In this document: positions 48,825 through 58,855 of the stretch, one piece after another
Numbering within the stretch: position 1 is the first letter of the stretch
Layout of the letters: every line of letters begins with the position of its first letter
From: Trichopria drosophilae
Lineage: Eukaryota; Arthropoda; Insecta; Hymenoptera; Diapriidae
Assembly: GCA_030407085.1 (NCBI GenBank)
Contig: CM059584.1
Span: forward strand, 145,814,001-145,878,000
DNA length: 64,000 nt
Direction of reading: 5' to 3'
Translations under genes and position numbers: made by a program
The notes under the pieces: generated by a model
The model's database searches: none
What the model was told of the DNA's origin: nothing
Seen by the model: only the letters and a program-made list of their open reading frames with translations

Positions 48825-49812
48825 CAGGGTGTCCGAAAAGTATGGAAACACTCAAATATCTCGGAAAATCGACATCGAATCGTAAAAGTAAAAATACACG
48901 TATTCAATGGTTTCAAGAGAGCTATCCAGTGACACCTAACACAACCCCCCACCCCCACCCGCTGGGGGTGATAGAGGGGGTAACTTAAAAATTTTAAATG
49001 GGAACCCCCAATTTTTATTGCAGATTTTGCTTCCTCAGAAAAAGTTACGTAAATTTTGCCTACCATTATAATTGTTTTTGTTGACAGATGGCGCTGTAAT
49101 CAACGAAATTAAAAAATTATTCTAAAAAGTTTTAAAAATCTCGCGAAAAACACAACGGATCAAAAAAGTAAAAACACACGTATTCAATGGTTTCAAGAGA
49201 GCTATCCAGTGACACCTAACACAACCCCCCACCCCCACCCGCTGGGGGTGATAGAGGGGGTAACTTCAAAATTTTAAATGGGAACCCCCAATTTTTATTG
49301 CAGATTTTGCTTCCTCAGAAAAAGTTACGTAAATTTTGCCTACCATTATAATTGTTTTTGTTGACAGATGGCGCTGTAATCAACGAAATTAAAAAATTAT
49401 TCTAAAAAGTTTTAAAAATCTCGCGAAAAACACAACGGATCAAAAAAGTAAAAACACACGTATTTAATGGTTTCAAGAGAGCTATCCAGTGACACCTAAC
49501 ACGACCCCCCACCCCCACAGGCTGGGGGTGATGGAGGGGGAAACTTAAAAATTTTAAATGGGAACTCCCAAATTTTATTGCAGATTTCTCTTCTTCAGAA
49601 AAAGTTACGTAAATTTTACCTATTATAATTATTTTTGTTAACAGATGGAGCTGCAATCTGCGAAATTAAAAAATTACTAAAAAATATTTAACTTGACGTA
49701 CATGGAATAGCATACCACGTTTTCAGAATTTTAAATAACGTCTTTTGCCTTTAAATATTTCTAGTTTACCGATTCTCACCGCGAGGAGGTAGACGATTTT
49801 GAGAATCTTCTG
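48825..49812 (+). repeat. Left long inverted repeat with three subrepeats
   Basis: The subrepeats are in register at 48897, 49177 and 49457 (word CACGTATT), a step of 280 bases. Each contains a GC-rich hairpin (CACCCCCAC with GTGGGGGTG or the related CTGGGGGTG) and an AAAGTTACGTAAATTTT segment. The innermost part ends with CACCGCGAGGAGGTAGACG, matched on the right arm. Confidence 0.85.
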
Positions 49813-49954
49813 TTTTACTTTTTTTTTTATTTGATTTCTGTTTTTTACCTTTTTTTTATTCTTCACTATTAAATTTTTTTATGTTTTTTTTTAATGTATT
49901 TGCTTACCTTTTCTTCCAGATATTAAAATTCTTTATTCGCTCCCCCCTTGTAAT

Positions 49955-50390
49955 TGTGCATACAAAGTTTTTGACAGAAAAATGAAGAATCGACATCCTT
50001 ATTCTACGAGGAAGTGAATGTCGTGTATCCGAATAGCGTAAATGGTGACCAAATCCGCATATGGTGTTATGGCTTTCTTGCATGACTGTGATTTTGTATA
50101 CTTGTGTGAAAGTACTGTAGGTATCGCTTGCGGAAACCCATTGCATACACTCGGTCGATTTTTTCAACTGCCAGTGTTACAGAGAAAGTAGTCAATAATC
50201 GAACATCGTCAGCGTCCAAATCAAAACAGCACGTCTTAGTATTAGTTAAGCTCTATTGTTTGAATGAGTCAAGGTCTCGGTTATTTTTCAGCTTTGTGAA
50301 AATTACACATGCGAGCGTCACTCTTGTCGAAAACTTGGTCAAATTCGTACCGCAAAAAATCGCAATTCTCTTCGTTCTCGCTATTTGATA
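49955..50390 (+). pseudogene. Decayed duplicate of the transposase N-terminal region
   Basis: Positions 49941-50012 align without gaps to 50481-50552, the start region of the intact gene, an offset of 540 bases. The start codon is changed to AAG, and the reading RIDILILRGS follows a stop codon. Further on, 50152-50230 reads SVTEK...NNRTSSASKS, aligning with SVNDRPKSGRPKTSTNE of the intact protein. Stops and frameshifts break it throughout, so it is not functional. It covers about the first third of the transposase only. Confidence 0.65.
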
Positions 50391-50524
50391 CTTAATGTAA
50401 TGTTTCTCTAACATTTGAATTTCTTCTAATTTTTTATATTTCTTTTATTTCTTCATTCTTTGCTTCATATTTCTTCCATTTCGATACATTCTGTATTCTG
50501 CCTCCTGTTGTAATTTGGCATACT

Positions 50525-51562
50525 ATGTCTTTGACACAAAAAGAAAGGATCGAAATCCTTATTCTGCGAGGATGCGGCGATAAAAAAAGAACATACGAAC
50601 AAGTCGTCCGCCAATTTAATGATACCCATCCTGATCGTCTACCTATTTGCAAATCAACTGTTTGTAAGACTGTTTCTCGGTTTCAAGATACTGGCTCTGT
50701 CAATGATCGACCAAAATCAGGAAGACCAAAAACGTCCACGAACGAAGACAACAGTTTAGCGGTCTGTGCAAGTGTCGTTGAGGACGTCCATACTTCGGTA
50801 AGAAAGATTGCGCAAGCCACTGGTATCGGCAAATCGTCTGTCCATGAAATATTAAAAGCAAATAAGTTCCATCCATATAAAATAAAATATGTACAAGAAC
50901 TTTCGGAAGATGACTTCGATCGGAGATTAGAATTTTGCGAGGAAATGATGAGACGTTGTGACGAAAATGAATTATTTCCTTTCTGGATATGCTTCTCTGA
51001 TGAAGCTACGTTTCAGTTGAGTGGAGAAGTTAATAGGCACAACCTACGATATTGGTCGGACGAAAATCCTCATTGGATGAGAGATACTCACACACAACAT
51101 CCACAGAAAATCAATGTTTGGGCTGGCATTTTGTGCAATCAAATTGTTGGGCCTTTCTTCGTTGAAGAGAATTTCACGGCTGAAAGGTACTGTAATTTGT
51201 TAAATAACCAGATTATACCGGCAATACGAAATATTGCTGGTATAGCGTTTGATAATGTCTGGTTTCAACAGGATGGAGCTCCTTGTCATTTTGGTTTGAT
51301 TGTACGCAATCTATTAAATAATATTTTCCCCCGACGTTGGATTGGTAGGAGGGGTTCGATCGAGTGGCCACCGAGGTCACCTGATCTAACTCCTCTGGAC
51401 TATTTTTACTGGGGTTTCTTGAAGAACAAGGTCTACGAAACGAAACCAAAAGACATTGATGAGTTGAAAGAAATGCTGCAAAAAGTTTATGATAACTTCT
51501 ATGCACGATTGGGATATTGTCAAGTTGCTGAAGGACTTCAATTCGAACATCTTATAAATTAG
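50525..51562 (+). CDS. Mariner-superfamily transposase, DD41D
   Basis: The gene encodes an intact 345-residue transposase that would cut and paste the surrounding element at TA sites. An N-terminal paired-type DNA-binding region (residues 1-120) has helix-turn-helix segments on both sides of a GRPK motif (66-69). The catalytic domain carries D159 in CFSDEATF, D250 in WFQQDGAPCH and D292 in SPDLTPLDYF. The last two are separated by 41 residues, so the triad is DD41D, reported for the rosa group of mariner-like elements rather than the classic DD34D. WAGILCNQIVGPFF matches the conserved block between them. Length equals the usual 340-350 residues, and no stop or frameshift interrupts it. The start at ATG 50525 is the first in frame and fits the family. 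Confidence 0.95.
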   Translation: MSLTQKERIEILILRGCGDKKRTYEQVVRQFNDTHPDRLPICKSTVCKTVSRFQDTGSVNDRPKSGRPKTSTNEDNSLAVCASVVEDVHTSVRKIAQATGIGKSSVHEILKANKFHPYKIKYVQELSEDDFDRRLEFCEEMMRRCDENELFPFWICFSDEATFQLSGEVNRHNLRYWSDENPHWMRDTHTQHPQKINVWAGILCNQIVGPFFVEENFTAERYCNLLNNQIIPAIRNIAGIAFDNVWFQQDGAPCHFGLIVRNLLNNIFPRRWIGRRGSIEWPPRSPDLTPLDYFYWGFLKNKVYETKPKDIDELKEMLQKVYDNFYARLGYCQVAEGLQFEHLIN

Positions 51563-51702
51563 TGGGCATAGACATGTTAAAAATCCAGTAAAGAAAATAG
51601 AAGCGAAGGAAAATTTAAACTTTAAAATAGAAAAAAAATTAAAAAAATAAAAAAAAAACAAATAAAAGGTAAAAACAAAAAAAAAATATACAAAAATAAA
51701 AA

Positions 51703-52382
51703 AAAAAGATTCTCAAAATCGTCTACCTCCTCGCGGTAAGAATCGGTGAACTTTGAAATATTTAAAGGCAAAAGACGTCATTTAAAATTTTGGAAACGTG
51801 GTCCGCTATTCCAGGTACGTGGTTCGCTGATTGCAGCTCCATCTGTTAACAAAAATAATTATAATAGGTAAAATTTACGTAACTTTTTCTGAAGAAGAGA
51901 AATCTGCAATAAAATTTGGGAGTTCCCATTTAAAATTTTTAAGTTTCCCCCTCCATCACCCCCAGCCTGTGGGGGTGGGGGGTCGTATTAGGTGTCACTG
52001 GATAGCTCTCTTGAAACCATTAAATACGTGTGTTTTTACTTTTTTGATCCGTTGTGTTTTTCGCGAGATTTTTAAAACTTTTTAGAATAATTTTTTAATT
52101 TCGTTGATTACAGCGCCATCTGTCAACAAAAACAATTATAATGGTAGGCAAAATTTACGTAACTTTTTCTGAGGAAGCAAAATCTGCAATAAAAATTGGG
52201 GGTTCCCATTTAAAATTTTTAAGTTACCCCCTCTATCACCCCCAGCGGGTGGGGGTGGGGGGTTGTGTTAGGTGTCACTGGATAGCTCTCTTGAAACCAT
52301 TGAATACGTGTATTTTTACTTTTACGATTCGATGTCGATTTTCCGAGATATTTGAGTGTTTCCATACTTTTCGGACACCCTG
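51703..52382 (-). repeat. Right long inverted repeat with two subrepeats
   Basis: Inverse of the left arm, from the AGATTCTCAAAATCGTCTAC segment to the end CTTTTCGGACACCCTG. It has only two of the 280-bp subrepeats, corresponding to the outermost and innermost of the left arm, so the middle left copy has no partner. Confidence 0.85.
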
Positions 52383-52384
52383 TA

Positions 52385-55300
52385 TATACACGCACCATAC
52401 ACATATTATATATATTATTTTTTTTATTATTAATAACATATTATTTTTGTATGGGCAAAAAACAAACTTAGTGGTTATTCTCCGAGTCATTTTCATTCTC
52501 GTTCGCCTCTCCCTCTTCCGTACTGTGGAATTTTTTACAAAATAATGAATTATGCGACAAGTCTTGAGTTCAGCCCACATGAGAACAAAGATACTATAAT
52601 CAAATTATTATTAATTTTTGTAGAATTTTTGTTAACACCTCTCTCCTCTATATTACGAATCCCAGAATAGTCTTACAAAAATTAACATAATCGAAAAAGC
52701 GAAACTTTTTAAATCCTTCAAAGCCCAGATTTTGGATCTTGAAAATCCAAGCAACAGCTTGGATCTTGAAAATGTGATATAAATTTGAGACTTAAAATTC
52801 TCCTTCCATTATATCTTAATCTTTCACATTTGAAAATTATTGAATATGAAACTGTGACAATTTTTGTCATCATAGACGTTGTCATATTAGCGAAAGGAAA
52901 AAATTAAAAAATGTTAAATCAAGTAATAGATATTTTAATATTGCAGGGGTTCATACATGAAGAAAACATTACTTTTTCTTAGTGTTTTAAAAGAGGCAGA
53001 TAATGTTAAACCATAAAAACCTATTTTCATCTGCCAATATTTTTGTTGCATTTCTAAAAATTGAAATATATTTGGACCAGATAATATTTGAGTCAGATAA
53101 ACATTTTGTATTTCGGAAACGTTCCAGATATCGAACAATTTTACGACGATTACCAAAAATCATAAAAAAAGGAAATTCTTTAAAAATATGAAACTATAGC
53201 AGTAATCAAGATTTCTGAAATAGTTCGATAAGTTTTCATTAAAAGTTCAACAATCCTTTATAGACAATAATATTTCCAATCGCAATTTCGGAACTCTTTG
53301 ATCATTTTCATAAATCCATTGTGTCTAAACTAACATGGCCACATAATCAATATCCAATCTATTTAAACTAGCACAAATTAATATACGACTATAAATTTTC
53401 TCCCGAAAATAATTTGAATGTAGTGAATTTCATCTTAAAGGAATGGGAATTAAGCCATACTCGTAAAGTCAAATTTGACATCATATTACGGTGAAATTCC
53501 ACCTTAGTAAAGGCTTTGGTGTGGTTAGGTATTAAATATTTACTTGTATCTGATGCTTCTTCGAATTTGTAAATAACATGTGTATTATATATTATCTACA
53601 ACAGATGGCATGTAATATGTAGGTGTTTATTTAATGTAGAAAATGAACTGGCTAGCTGCAATTTCATTATATAAATTAAAATTACTAATTAATGCTTTTA
53701 TTTATATATCAAAACCTTTGAAATCTCCTTGGATGACAAATATATGGTATAAATACAAAGAATGAGACTACGCCGTTATAAGAAATTTCATCATCCAACA
53801 ATAGAGACAAACATATTACTCACTGCTACATACAAAATCATTACCAAATACTTCTTCTTGCTAAAATTAAAAATAAACGATTGCATGAAAAATAAAGCCA
53901 TAAAGTTATAACACAAATCCAATCTGCATTTATAGGTTAGATAGATATGAATTTCTGTTATAAGGTGTTTTTATTTCGAACGTTCACTAGATAGAAGTAA
54001 AAATTGATGAATTGACTTTAGAAAAAGTCGAATAAGACTCCAAATTCATTTTAAGATATTTAGAGCATAGGTTTCTATAACAGCTTAAACGTACAGTAAC
54101 AAATTACTTACTTCAAGTCATATAATGCCTATTATGATACACATTTAGACGCCTGAAACGCCATAAATATCTTCTTCCAAAACATTTTTGTCTCCTCGAA
54201 ATCTTATATACTGTGTGCTTAAATAAGTTATTATCAAAATTCAAACCAACCAAAATTTTCTTTCAGGAATATTTTCCAGGATATAAAAGAACATACTCTG
54301 TGCCGGAATCAAACTCATCGGCCCCTTTTTTGAAAAATGTGATGTTGTTGATGAATTTGTGAAATTTATGGTATGAACAATATTTCATGTAAATATCTTA
54401 CAAACCCTTTGTTAGCTGATAGTTTTTCATATATCATGTTTTAATTTACTATTGAAGATATGCATTGCAAGATTTCATTTCAGGAATGTTTTCCTTCCGA
54501 ATAAATAAGACGATATTCTGAGCAAAAATCATCCATCGTGCCCTATTTAAAAAATTTGAAATTTTTGCGAAAATCGTTATTAATTTACGGTTAACAAATT
54601 TTCATGCAAATAACTATCACGAAAATTCATCCAGAGGAAGGTTCGTGATCACGATTGTGTTATATTTAATAATAGAAATAAGAGAATATTATAGAATATC
54701 ACAAGAAATGGCAAGAAGAAAGTGAAAGCGAAGAAGAGGCTACTGATTTTGAGAACTGTTTAAATTTACAGTCAATTCTTAGTGCTGTTAATATTAGTTT
54801 TAATAATATGTTAATAAAATATGTTGAACTTTACGTAAAATTTTATACTCAGCGAACAATTTTTCGGAGCTGCTTAAGATTGATAGAAATAGTATTAAAT
54901 CACATATCATCTAGGGTGCTTAGAAGATGTACTTTTCAAAGAATGTCTCCCAATGATTGAAGATTGTTACATTATTAATTTGAAAAATAGTTACAGCAAT
55001 TCCATTAATAACTTCTTAAAAAGTTTTCAAGATCGTGCCATATCTATTACTTCAAAAGTTCACTCTATTTTTTTCCATATCGATTTTTGTTCAAGGAATA
55101 GGGACGGAATAGCCTTATTCTACTACTTAAAGTAACCTCTGGAAGCAGTTCATAGGTTATAGAATATCTAAAAACGTTGAAACCATAAATGCAATCAATC
55201 AGATCATCCAAATTATAGTAGCCTTCACATTTAAAAAGTTGTAATATCTCCAACTGAAAATTACATCGGCATAATATGACAAACTATAAACTATAAGTCA

Positions 55301-55602
55301 GGGTTTTCAAGATAAGTATGAAATATCTTCATTTTTGTCCTCGGAAACATTCCGGAAAGAAAATCTTGGGTGTTGTCAATTTTGATAATAACTTATATTT
55401 AAGCCTACCAACATAATACCGAAACGTAATAATAACTTAAGGCAGGCAGACCATTACAGCAAAGATATGATAATATAAATTTATAAAGATTAAGAAGCAC
55501 GAATTAAAAGTATCGTAGCACATTTCACAAATAAATAAAAATACATGATTTTACATTTATATCAATATGTATTAGAATTAAAATAATTATATAATATTAT
55601 AA
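52385..55602. other. AT-rich intergenic DNA
   Basis: No gene or clear repeat is recognised. Small ORFs near 52935-53191 and 54953-55253 overlap on opposite strands and look random. Confidence 0.5.
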
Positions 55603-55604
55603 TA

Positions 55605-56442
55605 CAGTAGAACCTCACACTAGTGGCACTGTCGGGACCAGCGGTTTTTGTTTTTCTCACACTAGTGAGATGCGGAGGGTGGAATGTTTACCCCCTCTCT
55701 AGGGACGTATCGTATTTGCGAGCGCATGCGCATCGGCAGATGTGCAAACATGTGCATACATATGTCTACACACTTTCATAACGTTCATAACCAAAAATAC
55801 TTGTATTTTTCTCGCTTTCTCAAAACAGTATGGAAACATTGTTGAAAACTGCATACTCCTTGTCACTATTATATGTCATCTGCAATAAGTTGCTACATGC
55901 TGGTCTAGGCGAATGTAATGTAACGTTACAAGTTACTGTAAAAATAAAAACTACCATTACCTTGAATCTTTTTTAAAAGTTTATTTACTTTAATCAGAAG
56001 TGTTAAATTTATTTACCATGGCAGTTAATTCTTCGACTTTGTAAGTAAAAAAGGATAAAACTTGTTAATAATAAATGAGTTGATCCACATAACACTTCTA
56101 TTTAACCTCTTTTGCCAGTAATTTTACATTTGTGTCCGCATTTAGGTTCTTAAGCGTAGAATTATTTTCACATGATATACCAAGCCACCGATACTAAATT
56201 AATTACAATAAATAATACACAAATCGTAATGTGTTACAGCTTGAGTATGTAAATACATACGTAATACTCACATGTATACATACAGCTTTTCGAGTATGTT
56301 TGTGTACATACATACACATGCATAAGAAAGTGGCAGAGTGGGGGGTACGAGGAGAAGTTGATGTTTCACTAGTGATAGAGACAAATGTTCACTAGTGCGA
56401 GAATTTCACTAGTGTGAGTTTCACTAGTGTGAGGTTCCACTG
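55605..56442. mobile_element. Pogo/Tigger-like MITE with CACTAGTG palindromes
   Basis: The ends CAGTAGAACCTCACACTAGT and CACTAGTGTGAGGTTCCACTG are inverted repeats flanked by TA (55603-55604 and 56443-56444). The palindrome CACTAGTG occurs twice near the left end (55618 and 55660) and four times near the right end (56367, 56390, 56407 and 56422). The interior is non-coding and has inverted stretches with ACATACATA-type words. It was probably mobilised by a pogo-type transposase. Confidence 0.75.
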
Positions 56443-56455
56443 TATGTATTTTGGG

Positions 56456-57058
56456 CTCCACGTCCATTATTTCACACGACAACTAATCACACGACAAAAT
56501 ATCACATGGACAAATAACCGTAAACAAAAATATCACTGAGGCAAAAAACCAGCTCAAAAAAATTGGACATTTCTCCCGGAAATTCATGTCAGTCTTTTTC
56601 CGCCATCATTCTGGCATTAGGACATTTTGGCCCCTCTGGTTTGGCGTCGAATGTTTTGGCTCCGCCATTTTGGCCTATTTAACCCTGGTTAGTGTGGCGA
56701 GAATTATTATAGATAAAATTTCGTTTACTAAAATGGGGGAGAGAGAAATGGCAACGTCACGAAACTAACCTAATCTAACTACTCAGAAATCTGCCCACCA
56801 CTAATAATGCTTAAAAGCAAATGGGTGCCCTAAAACTAACCTAACCTAAACAGTCAGAACTCCACTTACTCCTAATAATTCATAAATGAATATGGCTGCA
56901 CGGGGAAATTTGTAAATGTGTGATATTTTGTTGATGTGATATTTTATCAATGTGATATTTTATCAATGTGATATTTTATCATTGTGATAATTTGACGTGT
57001 GATCAAATGTCCGTGATATTTCCTGGTGTGATTATTTGTCCGCGAAATAAAGACGTGC
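56456..57058. mobile_element. Element with inverted 16-bp subterminal repeats
   Basis: The left end has about three units of an ATCACACGACAAAAT type (56468-56515). The right end has four 16-base units GTGATATTTTATCAAT in tandem (56920-56983) plus diverged ones to about 57045, in inverse orientation. The outer ends CACGTCCATTATTTC and the inverse of GAAATAAAGACGTG correspond. The middle contains an irregular ATTTTGGC repeat (56610-56680) and a CTAACCTAA word. Borders are approximate and no target duplication is clear. Confidence 0.5.
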
Positions 57059-58524
57059 TATCGTATTTTTTATTTTACACAAAACTTATTTATGTGTAAA
57101 TAACAACAAATGAAAAATGTACGAAGTTTAATTTTTTCATCGAATGTCGTTGTATTTTTTACACAGGTCGGTCTCTTTGTAGTTTCTTTTTGGCGAGGTC
57201 AAAAACAAGTATACAGGGGATATACTACTCACTGATTGTGAATACGTCACTATACATATTCGATGTCCGACGTTTTGAATTTCCGAATCCATATTAGGGA
57301 CCTTAAAAACTATTATTAATATTCTAATAAACGTACAATAATATAATATTGCTTAAATTCGCATTTATTCACAAAATAAATCGACGAAGAAAAGAGTTTA
57401 GTGTTTATATGCTACCGGGTAACCTTCACTTCTAAAGACGCAGGTTTTTACGGTTGTGATTTTTGTATTTCTTCGATATGGCCGAATACTGTATTTGCTA
57501 TTTTTTTTTCGGGAACCTCCGATAAAGACGGTGAGTCCCGAGGATATACTATGTAGTCACGCGTTCAATATGGAACCAATAGCATGTGACCTCCACGTAC
57601 CCCCACGGACCATTGTTCTTAAAATACTGTATCCGCCATTTTAGAAGTTGCCATCTTGAATTACGAAATAGGCCTTGCATGCGATCTTAATATTAGCCTT
57701 ATGCCCGAATGCGAAATTGATGAAAGTGAACACGCATTTGTCGTCAATTTTATCGAAAGATTGCGAAAGTGCATAAAATTTTATGTCAACAATAATTTTT
57801 TGAATATTTTTCCAACGTGTTTATATACATATTATAGAGGCTTAAAAAATTGCGTGCTTCCCAGCGTTAATGGGATAAAATAAGAGACTTATTTTTGCAT
57901 TGCAGATCCTGTTATTTGTACCAAAATATTTTCATCGTATTTTTAATGAAATATGCGAATGATTTCGTGATAAACCAAATGTGAAATATTGACTTTATAC
58001 AAATTTCCATTTTGCACGTTGTAAACCATTAATCGCTGAAATCCTAAAGCGGAGCTTTCCATTGCATTTATAAAATCGTGTTAAAAACGGCCTTTTGAAA
58101 TATCTACTGAAAATAAAATAAGCTAGTTATTACTAAACTTTTAAGTAACAAATGAGTCAATTGAGAAACAATGCTTATGAAAGTATTTTCTTAATGAAGT
58201 CCGATGATGATATCGAATGATGATGATATCATATGCGATGCTGGATTCAGATGGCGAACGATGGCGATAATGTAGAATGAGTAACATTTACTGCAGTACT
58301 AATTTGTAATCCATGGATCTAACTACATATAAGATACATTTTATATCAATTTGTAATTTTATATACCACTCGACAACGAGATAAAAAATAAAAGGGTTGA
58401 AAACCTCTTGAAAATATGGTTTAGTGATTTCTGAAGGTCACTTTACTGGTCTAAAAGATATTTGTTTAATAGTAAATGTATTAAATATACATAATTTTTG
58501 TATGAATGCGGTTTCCGCAGTGAA
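57059..58524. other. Intergenic DNA with dispersed word repeats
   Basis: The segment near 57230-57300 contains CTGATTGTGAATACG, and the segment near 57630-57665 contains CCGCCATTTTAGAAG and GCCATCTTGAA; such words recur in the window (32199, 46510, 62930). The two plus-strand ORFs at 57456-57644 and 57656-57883 overlap this repeat and are not recognised. GATGAT words cluster near 58200-58230. Confidence 0.45.
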
Positions 58525-58855
58525 TGCATCTCTGTAAAGGAGTGTTTTTGAAACACATATTTTACTAATTAATTTTTAATTTTTTGTCATGGTTCTTCTT
58601 TATGGCAAACAATTCAAATATTCCAATAATAAGCAGTAAAATGCTAAAGAAATTATGGTAATTAAAGAAATATAGAATTTATGAAGACAACAATTATGAT
58701 TGTAATATTCATATATCGTATCTAACATTTCTTTAGCATTTTACAGCTTATTATTGGAATACTTGAATTGTTTGCCATAAAGAAGAACCATGACAACAAA
58801 TTAAAAATTAATTAGTAAAATATATGTTTTAAAAACACTCCATTACAGAGATGCA
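58525..58855. mobile_element. Hairpin MITE
   Basis: About 140 bp from TGCATCTCTGTAAAGGAGTG onward are repeated inverted at the right end with few changes. Shared blocks include ATTTTACTAATTAATTTTTA and CATGGTTCTTCTTTATGGC. The loop is about 60-70 bp. It is non-coding and its target duplication is not evident. Confidence 0.7.

Larger units (their letters stand above)
48825..52382 (+). mobile_element. Complete mariner-superfamily transposon (DD41D)
   Basis: The 3558-bp element begins CAGGGTGTCCGAAAAGTATG, ends with the exact inverse, and is flanked by TA (48823-48824 and 52383-52384). Long inverted arms run from 48825 to about 49812 and from about 51703 to 52382. The left arm holds three and the right arm two copies of a roughly 280-bp subrepeat. 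A single intact transposase gene sits between them, preceded by a decayed duplicate of its own start. Intact ORF and ends suggest recent activity. Long composite arms are unusual for mariners, whose inverted repeats are commonly around 30 bp. Confidence 0.92.

Noticed and set aside
48809..49066. Short ORFs starting MVGKIYVTFSEE in the mariner arms, repeated in the subrepeats and at 52141-52545
   Set aside because: They recur because the subrepeats are copies of one another, and the GC-rich hairpin lies inside the frame. Changes between copies alter residues freely, which argues against a conserved protein.
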